64,000 bases of DNA from Nephrocerus scutellatus (Eukaryota > Arthropoda > Insecta > Diptera > Pipunculidae): contig OX352762.1 in assembly GCA_947095585.1 (NCBI GenBank), forward strand, positions 93,470,249 to 93,534,248. The letters run 5' to 3'. Positions 12,693 to 24,432 of the stretch are shown here, piece by piece (positions within the stretch are counted from its first letter, which is position 1; every line of letters begins with the position of its first letter). The position numbers and the translations under genes are program-made. The notes beneath the pieces are model-generated. The model saw only the letters and a list, made by a program, of their open reading frames with translations, did not search any database and was not told where the DNA came from.

Positions 12693-13392
12693 TATGTTTA
12701 TCCATTGTAGTAATAAAGGTCAGTTTTAGGTTTACTGTAATAATGCTACATAACCAATGAAACTATGTAGTTGTTTATTGAATTGTTTTTTTTTTTTTTT
12801 TGGAACAAGTATAAGTTTTGTCTTATTAGCAGCAAAATATTCGTAAGGAAATGCAGAAAGACGAATGCTACCGCTATTTTATGCAAGTCATTGACAGTGC
12901 AACAACGCAAGAAACCACAGTTGATCGAATTATTCACAAATACAGATCAAGGAAAAACACAACTAAAGTGTACCTCTAAAATAAATCGGCCAGGTGTACA
13001 ACCACCATATTTGGCTTTAAAACCGAAAAACACAAAAACTCCTACACGAACTGGTTAAGTGTTGGCAGCGTCATGATATGGAAAAAAATTTATGATATAT
13101 CAAAAAAAAAATGAATCAGATCGATTGAATTGAATTGGCAACGTACACCGAGCAGCGGGTAATCGGGTATCGGCTAATTGCGATTTTATTACTTTTAAGC
13201 GTAGATTGTCGCAGCCGCCCTTTAAATGACGTAAATTAAAAAGCGGATTAACGATAAAATGACTACGCTATAAGATGCAAATATTTCGGGCGGCAGTTCA
13301 ATTTACAAAATTCCAACTTCTCAGGTAATAAATAAAATAATATATAATTATTTATAAAATATATTAAGGCGTTTATTAAAAAAAATAGCACA
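12693..13392. other. Anonymous AT-rich DNA
   Basis: Contains a T-run at 12787-12801 and a 95-codon plus frame at 12771-13058 that reads through it. No domain recognised. Confidence 0.45.
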
Positions 13393-13905
13393 TAAAAAAA
13401 CAACCCATAAAAATTTTTCATGTAAGTTCTCTAAGAGGATAAGCATATGTGTGCAAAATTTGAACCGGGTTAATTTGGAAAAAAATTAATATTATAGCCC
13501 CATTCACTTCAACATTTTTCAAAAACTATTCTCACCGGAGATACACATGTGCAAAAAAAAATTTTTACAAAACGTTCAATCTATCGAAGATACACATATG
13601 TTTAAAATTTAAAGTAAATCGAGCTAATTTTAAAAAAAAAAGTTTTATGTCACCGCCCCCGGGCCTCAGGACCCATTCGCTCAAAAAATGTCCAAAAAGT
13701 TTTGTCCATCGAAAATACACATGTGTATAAAATTTTACCAAAATCGGGTTAATTTTTATTTTAAATTTGTATGAGGCCCCACGATCCCAGGGCCCGGCGT
13801 CTGTAAATTTTCTTACAATAAGTGTTGTCCATCGGAGATACACATGCGTATAAAATTTTAAGAAAAATTAAGCCACGGGCACGCGAAGTTAATATAGAGA
13901 AATTA
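13393..13905 (-). repeat. Dispersed GGCTGG-head repeat, copy B
   Basis: Reverse-oriented copy: tail 'CAACCCATAAAAATTTTTCAT' at 13401-13420, three internal units each with 'CGAT..GAGATACACATG' and a GC block (CCCCCGGGCC, CCCAGGGCCCGG), and head 'GCCACGGGCACGCGAAGTTA' at 13872-13891. Confidence 0.8.
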
Positions 13906-14154
13906 AAAAACATATAAACAAGTCTCTTTGGATTATTTAATCCATTTTTTGCCGTAATTTTACGATTGAACTACTAAAAATCATGTACACAAACCGTAAC
14001 TTTAAAGCGCTCTTTATCTTAAGCTTTTTGTTTGGCTACTCGTACATTCAGCATTTTTGGTTTGTGTATTTGTTGTCACAGTCAACATTTTCGGAATAAA
14101 TTTCATAATGCGAATAGCGAATGTAAGTTAACAAAAACTCACAAATAAACTTTA

Positions 14155-14775
14155 AAAAAATATATTTTTGCAGGCAGTTAGCCTGACCTTTATTCAATTC
14201 AAATATCAACTAAATTTACAATAATTCAATACTTATAATAATACCTCGCTTTTAGCTACTTGCAAATGTGTAGAAATTTGTAGATCGTTTAGTCAGCATT
14301 TCCGTTGCATTTCTGTTGTTCGTGGGAAATCGAACTGTGGATCGTCTATTCAGCATTTCCATTGAATTGCAATATTCTTTTGTGGTGAATGCCCCAGACG
14401 CTTGGTCAGCAGTTTAGTTTCCTATTTCTTGTTAATTTGTATAACTCAATAAATAAAAAGCCAACGTTGAAGTTTAAAAAAATATATAATTGCAGGCAGT
14501 TCGCTTGACCTTTATTAATGCAATCAACTAACAACTAACAATAATTCAATATTTATAATAACACCCATACAACCATTGGACAGATCAGTATACCAAAAAG
14601 GTAGGTTATTATATTATATTTTAACCTTCAGCTAATTGTTGAATGTGAAGATATGTGTAGATTGTTTACTCAGCATTTCCATTGCATTTCGAATGTTCGA
14701 GGGAAATCGAAATGTGAATCGCAATTCCATTGAATTGCATGTTATTTTGTGGCGGATGTCCCATACGCTGCGTTA
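14155..14775 (+). repeat. Diverged ~300 bp direct duplication
   Basis: Unit 1 at 14155-14410 and unit 2 at 14472-14775. Both start 'AAAAAATATAT..TTGCAGGCAGTT' followed by TGACCTTTATT and 'ACAATAATTCAATA'. Both go on to 'CAGCATTTCCATTG', 'GGGAAATCGAA' and 'TTGTGG.G.ATG.CCCA.ACGC'. Unit 2 runs straight into repeat copy C. Confidence 0.7.
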
Positions 14776-15425
14776 TAAAATTCTTTATATTATCTTCGCC
14801 TGCCCTTGGCTGTCTGGCTGGGTGGTAGAAACTTGTGATCAATTTTTAGCCCACTTCCTTAAACCCGGTTTTAATCAAATTCGCACACAAATGTATTTCT
14901 GATGACATCACTTTACAAATACAAATATTTTACAAAATTTACCCGATTTTTTTCAAATCTTAAACGCATGTGGATCTCCGATGGACACTTTTTGTACAAA
15001 GTTTTAAGTGGTCGAGGGCACCCAAACAAAATTTTATTAAAAAAAGTACCCGATTTTCTTTAAATTTTAATACGCATTTTCATCCCAGATGGACAACACA
15101 TTTTGTAAAAATTTGGTAGTGGTCCGGCCCTGGGGTCCGGGGGCACTTGTACAAATTTTATAAAAAAAAGGACCCGATTTTCTTCAAATTTTATACGCAT
15201 GTGTTTCTTCGATGGACAATACTTTTGTAAAAATGTTTAATCCTATGGCCAACGCTTTTTGTAAAAATTTGGAAGTGGCCCTAGGGCCGAGGGGCTTCCA
15301 TATAAATTTTTAAAAATTAGGCCGATTTTCTTTAAATTTTTTACAAATGTGTATCTCTGATGGAACCACTTTTGTAAAAATTTTGGAGCGATCAGGATAA
15401 GGGTTCCAGGGACTAGGTGAATTGG
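14775..15425 (+). repeat. Dispersed GGCTGG-head repeat, copy C (expanded)
   Basis: Degraded head (TAAAATTCTTTATATTATCT), then about five ~110 bp internal units, each 'CCCGATTTTCTTCAAATTTTATACGCATGTGTATCTCCGATGGA' variants followed by a GC block. The tail is missing: sequence turns into a GTACTGT-rich stretch at 15427-15450. Confidence 0.75.
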
Positions 15426-15736
15426 GTGTACTGTTTGTACTGTGTGTACTGAATAAATTCAAAAAGTCACGGACTTATTGAACCGCCCTCGTATACTAGA
15501 CAAAAAAAGGAACAAGTAAACTTGACAGTAGATGTTAAGTGAAAATTAAATTCGAGGTTTGTGTACAGTAGTATATAACTAGACAATAGATGGGTTATAA
15601 ATACAGAAAAAAAATTTGTGAACATAACATCGCACTATATTCGTAAGACATCCTTTTACCAAAGACAATAATTATTCATCCATGTTATTAGCTAAGGTCC
15701 TTTTTATTCCCACGGCCTTTTGACTAATTCCCTTTT

Positions 15737-16490
15737 TAAATTCTCTATATTAACTTCGCGTGCACGTGGCTGGCTGGCTGGCAGGGTGGCTGGGTGGCTG
15801 GGTGGCTGGCTGGTCAGATTTTCTGATAAATTTTTAACCCACTTTCCATATCCCGATTTTATTGAAATTTAGCACATATGTATATTTCCGGTGACAATAC
15901 TTTCTGTTAAAAATTGACGCCCCTTGGATCTCGGGGTCGGGGGGCTCCCATACAAATATTTTAAAAAATGTACCCGATTTTCTTAAAATTTTATGCAAAT
16001 GTGTATCTCCGATGGAAAAAACTTTTTGTAAAAATTTTGGAGAGATCGTGCCCCTGGGTCGGGGGGCACCCATACAAATTTTATGAAAAAGTTCCCGATT
16101 TTCTTCAAATTTTATACGCATGTGTATATCCGATGGACAAAACTTCTTGTAAAATTTTTGAAGCGATCGGGCCCCGGGGTCGGGGAGCTCCAATACAATT
16201 TTTTTTTAATTATCAATTTTTAACGCACTTCCTAAAGCCCGATTTTCCTGAAATTAAGTACACATGTGTATTTTCGGTGACAATACTTTCTATTAAAATT
16301 TGAGGCCCGTCGGCCTTTTGAAGCGATCGGGCCCCGGGTCGGGGTCAACCATATAAATTTTATAAAAAAAAAATTAACCCGATTTTCTTAAAATTTTATA
16401 CGCATATGTATCTCCGAATGACAACTCTTTTTGTAAAAATTTGGAAGTGATCGGGTCCCGCGGTCAAGGGGCTCCTATACAATTTTACAG
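15737..16490 (+). repeat. Dispersed GGCTGG-head repeat, copy D (expanded)
   Basis: Clean head at 15737, an expanded GGCTGG/GGGTGG run (15767-15812), then about five internal units to 16490. A second 'TTTTTAACGCACTTCCTAAAGCCCG' header at 16214 suggests one copy inserted into or fused with another. Confidence 0.8.
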
Positions 16491-17091
16491 TTTTAAGTAC
16501 AGTTTGTGTAGTCTATAGTATTTGTTTGAAGTTTGTCATTTTAGTGGTATACAGCATGTAGTGGATTGGAGTGAAATTGAACGAATAACAACGTTTCTAG
16601 AAATAAATTCTAAATTAATCACTTGAAGCGCAGATAATTGCTGTTTTTCATTAAGCCCTACGAAGTTCTTTTGTTTTGATGATAAATGAAATGCGACTTT
16701 TAGTTCTTCTATCTCTTTATCTAAAGCACAAACCCAGATAAGATTAAAAAATACATTTGAAGTTAGTGCTACCAAGTCGTGGGAAAAATAAAAATATTCA
16801 TTACGTTTTTAAAAACTTTTTATTTTGACTTACTTTACTTTAACTTTACTTAACTTTAAATAAAATGGCCCGCACGATGGATTAGGAAAATAAATTAAAT
16901 CAAAGTTAACATCATTGGAAACAATTTAATAATTATTTATTGACAATGACAGTAAAACAAAATGGATGATAACAATGAAAATTTGACAAATTGGAAAATG
17001 TTGCCAACATTCTTTATTTAGTAGATAAATAAAATGTTTTTTGTTAAAAAAGTTCATACAATCATGTCAAAAGTTTTGTATTGTGCGAGTG
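16491..17091. other. Anonymous AT-rich DNA with small minus frame
   Basis: A 79-codon minus frame at 16536-16775 (ending ...STTCCIPLK) has no recognised domain. The rest is AT-rich, with 'ACTTTACTTTAACTTTACTTAACTTTAAA' pentamer-like repeats at 16834-16861. Confidence 0.4.
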
Positions 17092-17459
17092 GTGTTACTC
17101 TGGCTGGCTGGCTGGTCAGATCTTTTGATAAATTTTTAACCCACTTCCTAAAGCTCGATTTTATTCAAACTTTGCAGACATGTGAATTTCCTATGACAAA
17201 ACTTTCTATTAAAATTTGAGATTGATCGGGCCTCGTGGTCGGGGACTCCCATAAATTTTTTTTTTACATAGAGCGGCATCAGATAATGCAGTACTACAAT
17301 TCTATGTGCGGTGGTACGCTGTGAGCAGAGCTTCTTGCTTTACGATTGGGGTTGTTTTGTTGTTGGGTTGCAGGGCTTCGCATGTGTTTTTATTTTTTAG
17401 CATTTACATTCAGTATTCTTTTGGTTATTAGAGAATTTACATAAAAAATTTAATTTTTT
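17092..17459 (+). repeat. Dispersed GGCTGG-head repeat, copy E
   Basis: The head lacks the TTAACTTCGCG part but has TCTGGCTGGCTGGCTGG. It then has a single internal unit, 'TTTACGATTGGGGTTGTTTTGTTGTTGGG' at 17339-17367, and the tail GGTTATTAGAGAATTTA at 17423-17439. It joins head-to-tail with copy F. Confidence 0.8.
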
Positions 17460-18200
17460 TAAATTCTCTATATTAACTTCGCGTGCCCGTGTGGCTGGCT
17501 GGTCAGATCTTTTGATCAATTTTTAACCCACTAAAAAAATCCCGATTTTATTGAAATTATTTACTCATAAGTATTTTATAAAAATTTGGGGCACCTCGGG
17601 CCTCAGGGCTGTATCTCCGATGTACAATACATTTTGTAAAATTTTTGGGGTGATCGGGCCCTGAGGCCCGAGGTGTGTCCTTTTATTTTTTTTTAATAAC
17701 CCGATTTTCTTCAAATTTTAAACACCTGTGTATCTCCGATGGAAAAAGAAATTTTGTAAAATATTTGGAGTGGTCGGGCCCTGAGGCTCGAGGGGTGTCC
17801 ATACAATTTTTTTTCAAAATTAACCAGATTTTCTTCAAACTTTATCTCCGATGGAGAAAACTTCTTGTAAAATTTTTGGAGTCAATGGGCCCTGAGGACC
17901 GAGGAGTGTCAATATAAGCTTTTTATAAATTAACCAAAAATCGTAAACACATGTGTATCTCCGATGATAACACTTACAATTAAAATTTCGAAGTGATCGG
18001 GCCCCATGGTCGGCGGCTCCCATACAATTTTTTAACACATGTGTATCTCCGGTGTCAACAGTTTTTGTAAAAAATTTGAAATGAAGGAGCTCTAATATTA
18101 ATATTGTCCAAATTAACCCGGTTCAAACTTTGCACACATATGAATCTCCTATTAAAGAATTTACGTGAAAAATTTAAATTTTTATGGGTTATTTTTTTGT
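17459..18200 (+). repeat. Dispersed GGCTGG-head repeat, copy F (expanded)
   Basis: Head AAATTCTCTATATTAACTTC at 17460, only 21 nt after the tail of copy E. Six internal units follow with GC blocks such as CGGGCCCTGAGG. The tail is 'GAATTTACGTGAAAAATTTAAA' then TTTTTATGGGTTATTTTTTT. Confidence 0.8.
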
Positions 18201-18480
18201 GCGTACTGAATTGTTTCTTCTTTCTTTACGCAATAAGCAATCGTTTAAGCAAACATTTTCGGAGTCTGTGATATTTACAAGATTTTAAATTTTTGTAAGG
18301 CTGAAAATATCAGATTATTTTGATTTGATTATTTGAATAAAAATTACTGTTTAATTTAATTTTAATTTTTAAAATTTACTAAAAAGTATAAAATAATGTA
18401 TCCCCATACCGATTCATAACCCAATAAAAATAGAACTCATAATTTTTAATTTTTAATTTTAAATAGCTATGAAAATATAC

Positions 18481-19705
18481 AGGGTGGGCCATCTGTTAGT
18501 CCTTGTTTTATTTGTAAATAAAACACACATTTTGGTATGAAAAGTCAAAAATTTTGATAATGAAAGCTAGTTCTATGCCATTAATGCATGAAATACAATA
18601 TCCTTCATATACGACTTCGTCTACAGGCATGCATCCAAATATCAAAATTTTCGATGACTTTTTCCAATAAAGGCGAATCAATGACCTCAATTTCAGCTCG
18701 AATGTTGTTTTTTAGTTGGTGAATTGTTTGTAGATGATTCGCATACACCATACCTTTCCAACAACCCCACAAAAAATAATCAAATGGTGTTCAATCCGGG
18801 CTTCTTGGTGGCCAAGGAACTTCACAATTTCTTGAAATTGTGCGATCAGCAAATTTTGTTGACAATAAATGGATTGTTGCACGACTTGCGTGGCATGTCG
18901 CTCCGTGTCTTTTTGAAACCCAAGGTCGTTGACACGCAATTCATTCAATTTGAGCCAGTTAACATTTTGCAAAAACGTTCCCCATTCATTGTAAGGGCAT
19001 TATCTCTTCGTTTTCAAAGAAAAAACGGCTCAATTATGTCATCACCCCATAAACTACACCAAACAGTGACTCTTGGAGGATGAGCTTCTGCTTCTGCGCT
19101 CCCCAAATTCGAAATTTTTGCCTATTGACGTACCCATTAAGTTGATAATGAGCTTCATCGCTAAAGATGATTTTGGATGAAAAACCTTCATTTCGTTCAT
19201 CCAATTAACAGAACGACGACAACTTAAATAGTCAGGTGGCTTCAATTTTTGAGTTAGTTGTATTTTCTGTGGATGCAAATGAAGATCAACATGCAAGATG
19301 CATCGTAATGTGGTTCGTGAAATGTTTAGTTCTTATGAACGATGCCTGGTTGATGTGTTTGAATAAATTCTTATAAATAGATTTACAGTCTATCGCCTAA
19401 TTTTCAGCCATTTAATCGCGACAATGGTTATTTTCAACAAATCGTATGAACTGAATGAACATGATGATACGGTCTACGACCTTCCACTGAACCAGTTTCT
19501 TCAAAACTATCAATAATTTTGCCATTTGTACGCTCAGTAGGACGTCCATGTCGACCAAAACTCTCACGTTATTACTCAATGATGATATATGGCATATTTT
19601 TGACTTTTCATATGTCAAAAAAAAATGTAGAACAGATAACATTTAGTACCAAAATTTATCGATTCAAAAAAAGGACCAACAGATGGCCAACCCTTACTCG
19701 TAATA
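18481..19705 (-). mobile_element. Dead Tc1/mariner-superfamily transposon
   Basis: Imperfect terminal inverted repeats: left CAGGGTGGGCCATCTGTTAG at 18480-18499, right (read inward) GGGTTGGCCATCTGTTGGTC at about 19694-19675. The transposase reads on the minus strand in at least four frames. An N-terminal FGRHGRPTER segment lies near 19555, FEETGS near 19500, DEAHYQLNGYVN (first catalytic Asp box) near 19160-19125, and a 'DLGFQ...HATQ' plus LDYFLWG-like second box in degraded form near 18930-18770. Frameshifts and stops throughout; about 1.2 kb, normal length for the group. Confidence 0.8.
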
Positions 19706-20694
19706 TTTAAAATGAAAAACGTGGGTCGCATCCAACTACTTATGCATCAATTATCTTCAAATGCATGCGTATGACTTTAAGAGTATTGGTTTTTTCGACT
19801 TCTTCGAAGTTTTTAACCACTTTTACACCTATAAATAAAAGGTTGTACCCGAAAAACGAAGTTCGTATACATTTGATTGTATACTAGTGAAACAAACAAA
19901 AAGAAAACTAATAAACAAAATAAAGAAAATCTTTTATTAATAATTCATTTTAAAATTAACTACATTATTTATATTTTGAAAGACAATATATTAATAAATG
20001 ATACATATGAGGATGAGTACATTGCAATCTAAATAACCTACGTAAGATAATAGAGTATTAATGTTATTCAAGTTCCTGATATAATAAAATAATAAAACTA
20101 ATTTTTCGTAAATTGTATTGGTCTATGTATTTTATGTTGATATACCCTGGTGTTTTCAAACAACTTCAAGACAATACAAACGAAAATACAAATAAATTTT
20201 GTATACATACATTTTTAGTATTTGGAATTCATAGCTGATATTATTGATTAGAAAACCTAAAGATTATAGCTAAAGAACTTTATCTAAGTGCTAGTTGCTT
20301 ATTTGCTGATCGATGAAGTGGTCGCCAGGCTCATTAAGTTTGTATTTTTTTTTTTTTTCGAATGTACTTCGAAACTAAAAATCAAACCCTAAAACTAAGA
20401 TTGCACATCCGGCCGTGACAACGGATTAAATATCACATTATTCGTTTTATTTAAATTAAGCTTACAAATAGAAATATAATTGTTTCATAGTAAACAAATT
20501 ATAATTAACTTATTCTTAATTATTGCACCAATTTATATAGCTGAATTACTTATTTTAATTATTAATAATTATTTGTAATCTTAATCTCTATTTTCACGCA
20601 TGACTATATAGGTATCCTTATGTACTAAATTTCAATTTATAATTAGTTGAAGTAAATTTTCTCTTGAATATTGGGCAGTATCTAAAACCCTCTT
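19706..20694 (-). other. sha 3' flank and probable 3' UTR
   Basis: AT-rich sequence directly downstream of the sha stop and ending at the mariner remnant. Several minus-strand AATAAA-type hexamers occur (for example around 20449-20455 and 19931-19939), so the poly(A) site cannot be chosen. A T-run lies at 20346-20359. No other gene is visible. Confidence 0.45.
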
Positions 20695-23600
20695 TCAGCT
20701 CTTACGGATACTTTTGTACAGCACAGAATGCGTCTCAATACTTTCTGCGCCAGACTCGCACATATCATCGGTGTTTGTGTCATCATCGCCATCATCTGTC
20801 TCCGACGAGCCGAACGACGGACTATTACAGTGCTCATCCTCCGAGGAATACACTGTTGACGGCGGTACACTTTTATGATTGATATTTCGCTCGCTTGACC
20901 GAGTCAGTGTTCGATCAGAGTCGTTATCATCATCATCATCGTCATCGTTATCGTCATTGTCATCGTCTTCGTCATCATCGTCATTATCTTCATCACCATT
21001 GTCGCTTATCCTGTTTGTACCGGAAGTTCTAGCCACTGCAGCTGCTGCCTCCTGATCGGCAATTCGATTGCTATCCAGTGTCTCCTGGAAACTTCTACTA
21101 GTACTTCCTTGACGACTATCAGCGTCTCCGGCAGATTTTCCATCATCTTCTCCACCACCACCACCATCCGAATTGTCTTCTATTGTGTCTACTCGGATAA
21201 TGTGATCCTTTCCCGTCATCAATTTGAAATTGTAACGATCGTAAAATCTCCGATGGTACACCTCACTAGAGTCGCCGCTCATATAACCGCTATCCATCTC
21301 CTGTCGCCCACTACCGTATAAACTGTCAATAAACACCGATGGTTTCTTATCAAATGGTGGTGGTGGAGGACTTGCCGTTGGACTAAATCTAGACGTCGCC
21401 ATACTGACAAATTTACGCCAAGCATTCTTTAGGTCTTTGGACTTTTTTGCCCGATCTTTAAGACCCATGGCGATCTGCATACCATTTGTAAGTGGCATCG
21501 GGGCAACCTCACACCGATATACTGTCTGTATATTCGATGGGCTGGCATTGACTGCTGTACTGCTGCTGCTGCTGCGCTGGGGATAGGCAATTCCTACAGG
21601 AACTCTAGCGTTGCGGTACATTTCCTTTGTTCGTTCGGAGAGACGACTGCTGCTACGATTCGATCGTGAACTAATCGAAAGCACGTCGATTTTGTTCGGG
21701 TCTTCGATAAGTTGATGACCTTTGCTGCTGTTGGTGTTGCTGCTGATTTTATTGTTATTCAGTGTATCCTGTATTGAGTCGGTGTCATCTTCCATTTCGA
21801 TGGATTTTCTGCGATTCAGATATTTATTAAGGCTGTAGTCGTTGCGCAGTCCATTAAGACGGGACGCATGCGTGATGGCATTGAAATCATTTTCCAGCTC
21901 ATGCTTATGATGATGTAGATGGTGATGCTTCATCACCATGTTGGGTGAGTTTTTTTTACAGCTTTTCATAATATTACGGCAGCTGTCTGAGCCTTCTCTG
22001 TAATTTGATGTTGCCATCCCGGGCATTATATGACAGGAATCCTCAAACTCCGAGTTAACTTGGGTATCTGAAACACCAGTAATATCTGTGGATTCGCTAT
22101 GATTACTAGTTGTCTCCTCCTCGGTGACTCCAGTAGAGGCCACTATGTGAGCAACGGGTGGCGGTGGCGGTGAACAGCGATCAGTGCGCTTATTTCTTTG
22201 CGCACGGCAACTATTACTGACTGAATTTTTATTGGTGTTCCAACCCTTCGAGTTTTTTGCATCGTAGAGGTTACTGCTTGGGTTGTATGTACACGTACTT
22301 GATGAGGAGTCCGATAGTGAGATTGAGCACATGCCGCTTGTTGTTTGCTCAGAAGCTGTTGCATTTTTTGTTTCTATACCTCTCAGATCTGGTTGCAAAA
22401 CATCTGGAGGTTCAACCTGTAGCAGCGTTACTCGTTGCCGACGCGAGTGCTTTGCTTCCAAAGTAAGCAGGCGGCCCTGTTCGGTGAAGCTGCTGTTGGT
22501 CAATTTTGGCCGCTGCCCATTTTGTCTCAATACTTTAGATTGATAAATTTCTCGCAGACTGCCAAACGATGGCTTCGACTCTAGTAAAGCTGCTGCTTTG
22601 GATGTAGAAGACTCATGTTCCATTATTTCTGAGCTAGACGGGCTGTCGACCTTACTTCGAAACGAGTTACTTGAGCGGAGGACAAATTGTTGCGACCCTT
22701 GCACCGGCATTGTCGACAAATTGACGTTGTTAAGATCTGGCAATGACGTCATATTATCCAGCGAGCCGTAGCTTACTTGCTCCTGACTATCGTCCATTGC
22801 ATTGACAAAGTGTTGTGACTTCTTTAGGTGCTCCGACCATGCGTTGGCATCGCAGAAACTGTGCTTCTTTGGCTTTCGATCAAGGGTGTCTGGTTCAAAT
22901 TGGTCGCTGTCGGTTGACAACTCCAGATCTGATTGGGGTTCATGCTCCACTTCGATTGTCATGCTTCCACGAAATGGAGTATCATATTTAATTCGTGCTG
23001 CAACTTCCTTTTGACTGCTGTTGTTATCGAAAATTGCACTTGAAGAAGTGGAGGAAACCTTCTTCTTGATATTGGAATCGCCATCCTTGCGAAAACCGTC
23101 CATCTTATCGTATATCGTGTGTCTTATTTCAACTTCCTCTTCGAGTGGCAGTGCGGTACTAAGGCTTGGACTCAATTGCGAACTAACATCTGAGGAGGGT
23201 GATGAAGATGAATGAGAGGATTTACGCTTAGAGTTTGTAAGTCTCTCCAAGCTGTCTGTTTCATAGTCGACAATTAGGTATTGCGGCGATTTCCGCCGGT
23301 AGACGGGTGAATCCGGCTGACAATGTCGCAAGGATTTCTTGCTTAGCGTGCTATAGTCAGGCGTTGGAACTGACGGAACACTGCTTTGGGTATTATTGTA
23401 GATGTCTTTGATGTTCTTCTCAATCGTACTATCGTAGTCGGGAGTTGGAATGTCTAATGTGAAACCATTTGAACGATGATTGCCCTTTAAAATTAGCGAA
23501 TTATAGTCCTTCGCTATTGCCTCGTAAACCATATTAGGAATTTGCTTCATGTTGCGTAGCATCTCATAGTGCTGCCGATCGGAGGGAGTCAACGATGCTG

Positions 23601-24432
23601 GCGTTACTGCTGCGGCATATTGATCGAGAACATCCAAGCGCTTTCGCGATGACGACTTAGAACGATGCGATGAAGCACGACTTCTTTGTGAGGGAGACGG
23701 CGAATCGTGATGGTTGAATTTAGGATTGTTGTATAATTCGATGCCGGGGTCGGCAAAGGCATAAATAGAATTAACGTTCGTTATTGAGGAAAGGCTGGCA
23801 CTATCGTATTTATGTTTAACGGAAATTGTAGTTTTCGATGAGGAAGACGCGGTAGTCGGTGTTGAGGACGAAGGAGACTCTGGACTTTGGCTTGTGTTTT
23901 TGTTGCTTTGATAACCGACACTTGGCTTAAGTGAATGGGAAATTATCTTTGGTGCAGTAGCCACTGACACAGGTGGAGGAGGTGGTCGTTGTTTTGGAGC
24001 ACTCATATCTTTTCTTGGAGGTCCTGCTGGAGGACTTTTTCTGCTACGATAACAACCTGAACCAGATTCTAAAGCTTTAATGGAGCACTGTGGTGCTTCT
24101 TTGACGTCACGTGTATTTTTTTTGTTGTTGTCAGATGGTGCGTCAGTATGGGGAACGCTTTGAAGCCACTTCTCGATGATGTTGCGTTTATCACCACAAT
24201 TCTTGACGTGGCCACTGCATCGATTTGATGCACATCTATTACAGTCAGTGGACTGCGTCTGCTTAATTTGCATTTGTGAACCATACAACGCTGATTCATG
24301 GTTTGTCAGGGTTGACTCCTCTGGAATAATTACCAGGGATGGCTGATATCGTTTTGTTGACATCTTGTATTTGGCAATTGCAATGACTTCCCGGATCTTT
24401 GTTAGAAACTCGATAGCAGCTGGTGGGGGCGA
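20695..24432 (-). CDS. sha: sha coding exon 10 (long cytoplasmic tail)
   Basis: 3738 nt including the stop; residues 615-1859. It starts SPPPAAIEFLTKIREVIAIA after TATAG. The body is Ser/Asn/Pro-rich and predicted to be disordered. It has short conserved-looking islands (for example LKNAWRKFVSMATSRFSP near residues 1610-1630), His runs, Gly runs and an Asp-rich block at 20914-20998. It ends THSVLYKSIRKS. The frame is intact over 3.7 kb while nearly all other frames in the window are broken, which shows purifying selection. Confidence 0.93.
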   Translation of the reverse strand, partial: SPPPAAIEFLTKIREVIAIAKYKMSTKRYQPSLVIIPEESTLTNHESALYGSQMQIKQTQSTDCNRCASNRCSGHVKNCGDKRNIIEKWLQSVPHTDAPSDNNKKNTRDVKEAPQCSIKALESGSGCYRSRKSPPAGPPRKDMSAPKQRPPPPPVSVATAPKIISHSLKPSVGYQSNKNTSQSPESPSSSTPTTASSSSKTTISVKHKYDSASLSSITNVNSIYAFADPGIELYNNPKFNHHDSPSPSQRSRASSHRSKSSSRKRLDVLDQYAAAVTPASLTPSDRQHYEMLRNMKQIPNMVYEAIAKDYNSLILKGNHRSNGFTLDIPTPDYDSTIEKNIKDIYNNTQSSVPSVPTPDYSTLSKKSLRHCQPDSPVYRRKSPQYLIVDYETDSLERLTNSKRKSSHSSSSPSSDVSSQLSPSLSTALPLEEEVEIRHTIYDKMDGFRKDGDSNIKKKVSSTSSSAIFDNNSSQKEVAARIKYDTPFRGSMTIEVEHEPQSDLELSTDSDQFEPDTLDRKPKKHSFCDANAWSEHLKKSQHFVNAMDDSQEQVSYGSLDNMTSLPDLNNVNLSTMPVQGSQQFVLRSSNSFRSKVDSPSSSEIMEHESSTSKAAALLESKPSFGSLREIYQSKVLRQNGQRPKLTNSSFTEQGRLLTLEAKHSRRQRVTLLQVEPPDVLQPDLRGIETKNATASEQTTSGMCSISLSDSSSSTCTYNPSSNLYDAKNSKGWNTNKNSVSNSCRAQRNKRTDRCSPPPPPVAHIVASTGVTEEETTSNHSESTDITGVSDTQVNSEFEDSCHIMPGMATSNYREGSDSCRNIMKSCKKNSPNMVMKHHHLHHHKHELENDFNAITHASRLNGLRNDYSLNKYLNRRKSIEMEDDTDSIQDTLNNNKISSNTNSSKGHQLIEDPNKIDVLSISSRSNRSSSRLSERTKEMYRNARVPVGIAYPQRSSSSSTAVNASPSNIQTVYRCEVAPMPLTNGMQIAMGLKDRAKKSKDLKNAWRKFVSMATSRFSPTASPPPPPFDKKPSVFIDSLYGSGRQEMDSGYMSGDSSEVYHRRFYDRYNFKLMTGKDHIIRVDTIEDNSDGGGGGEDDGKSAGDADSRQGSTSRSFQETLDSNRIADQEAAAAVARTSGTNRISDNGDEDNDDDDEDDDNDDNDDDDDDDNDSDRTLTRSSERNINHKSVPPSTVYSSEDEHCNSPSFGSSETDDGDDDTNTDDMCESGAESIETHSVLYKSIRKS

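Noticed and set aside
20664..24299. Plus-strand and alternative-frame ORFs across sha exon 10
   Set aside because: They are shadows of the 3.7-kb exon, caused by codon bias and trinucleotide repeats.
24363..24363. Separate gene starting at the Met at 24363
   Set aside because: The frame is open upstream to the acceptor at 24433, and splicing to exon 9 in phase joins it to the membrane exon, so it is the sha tail.
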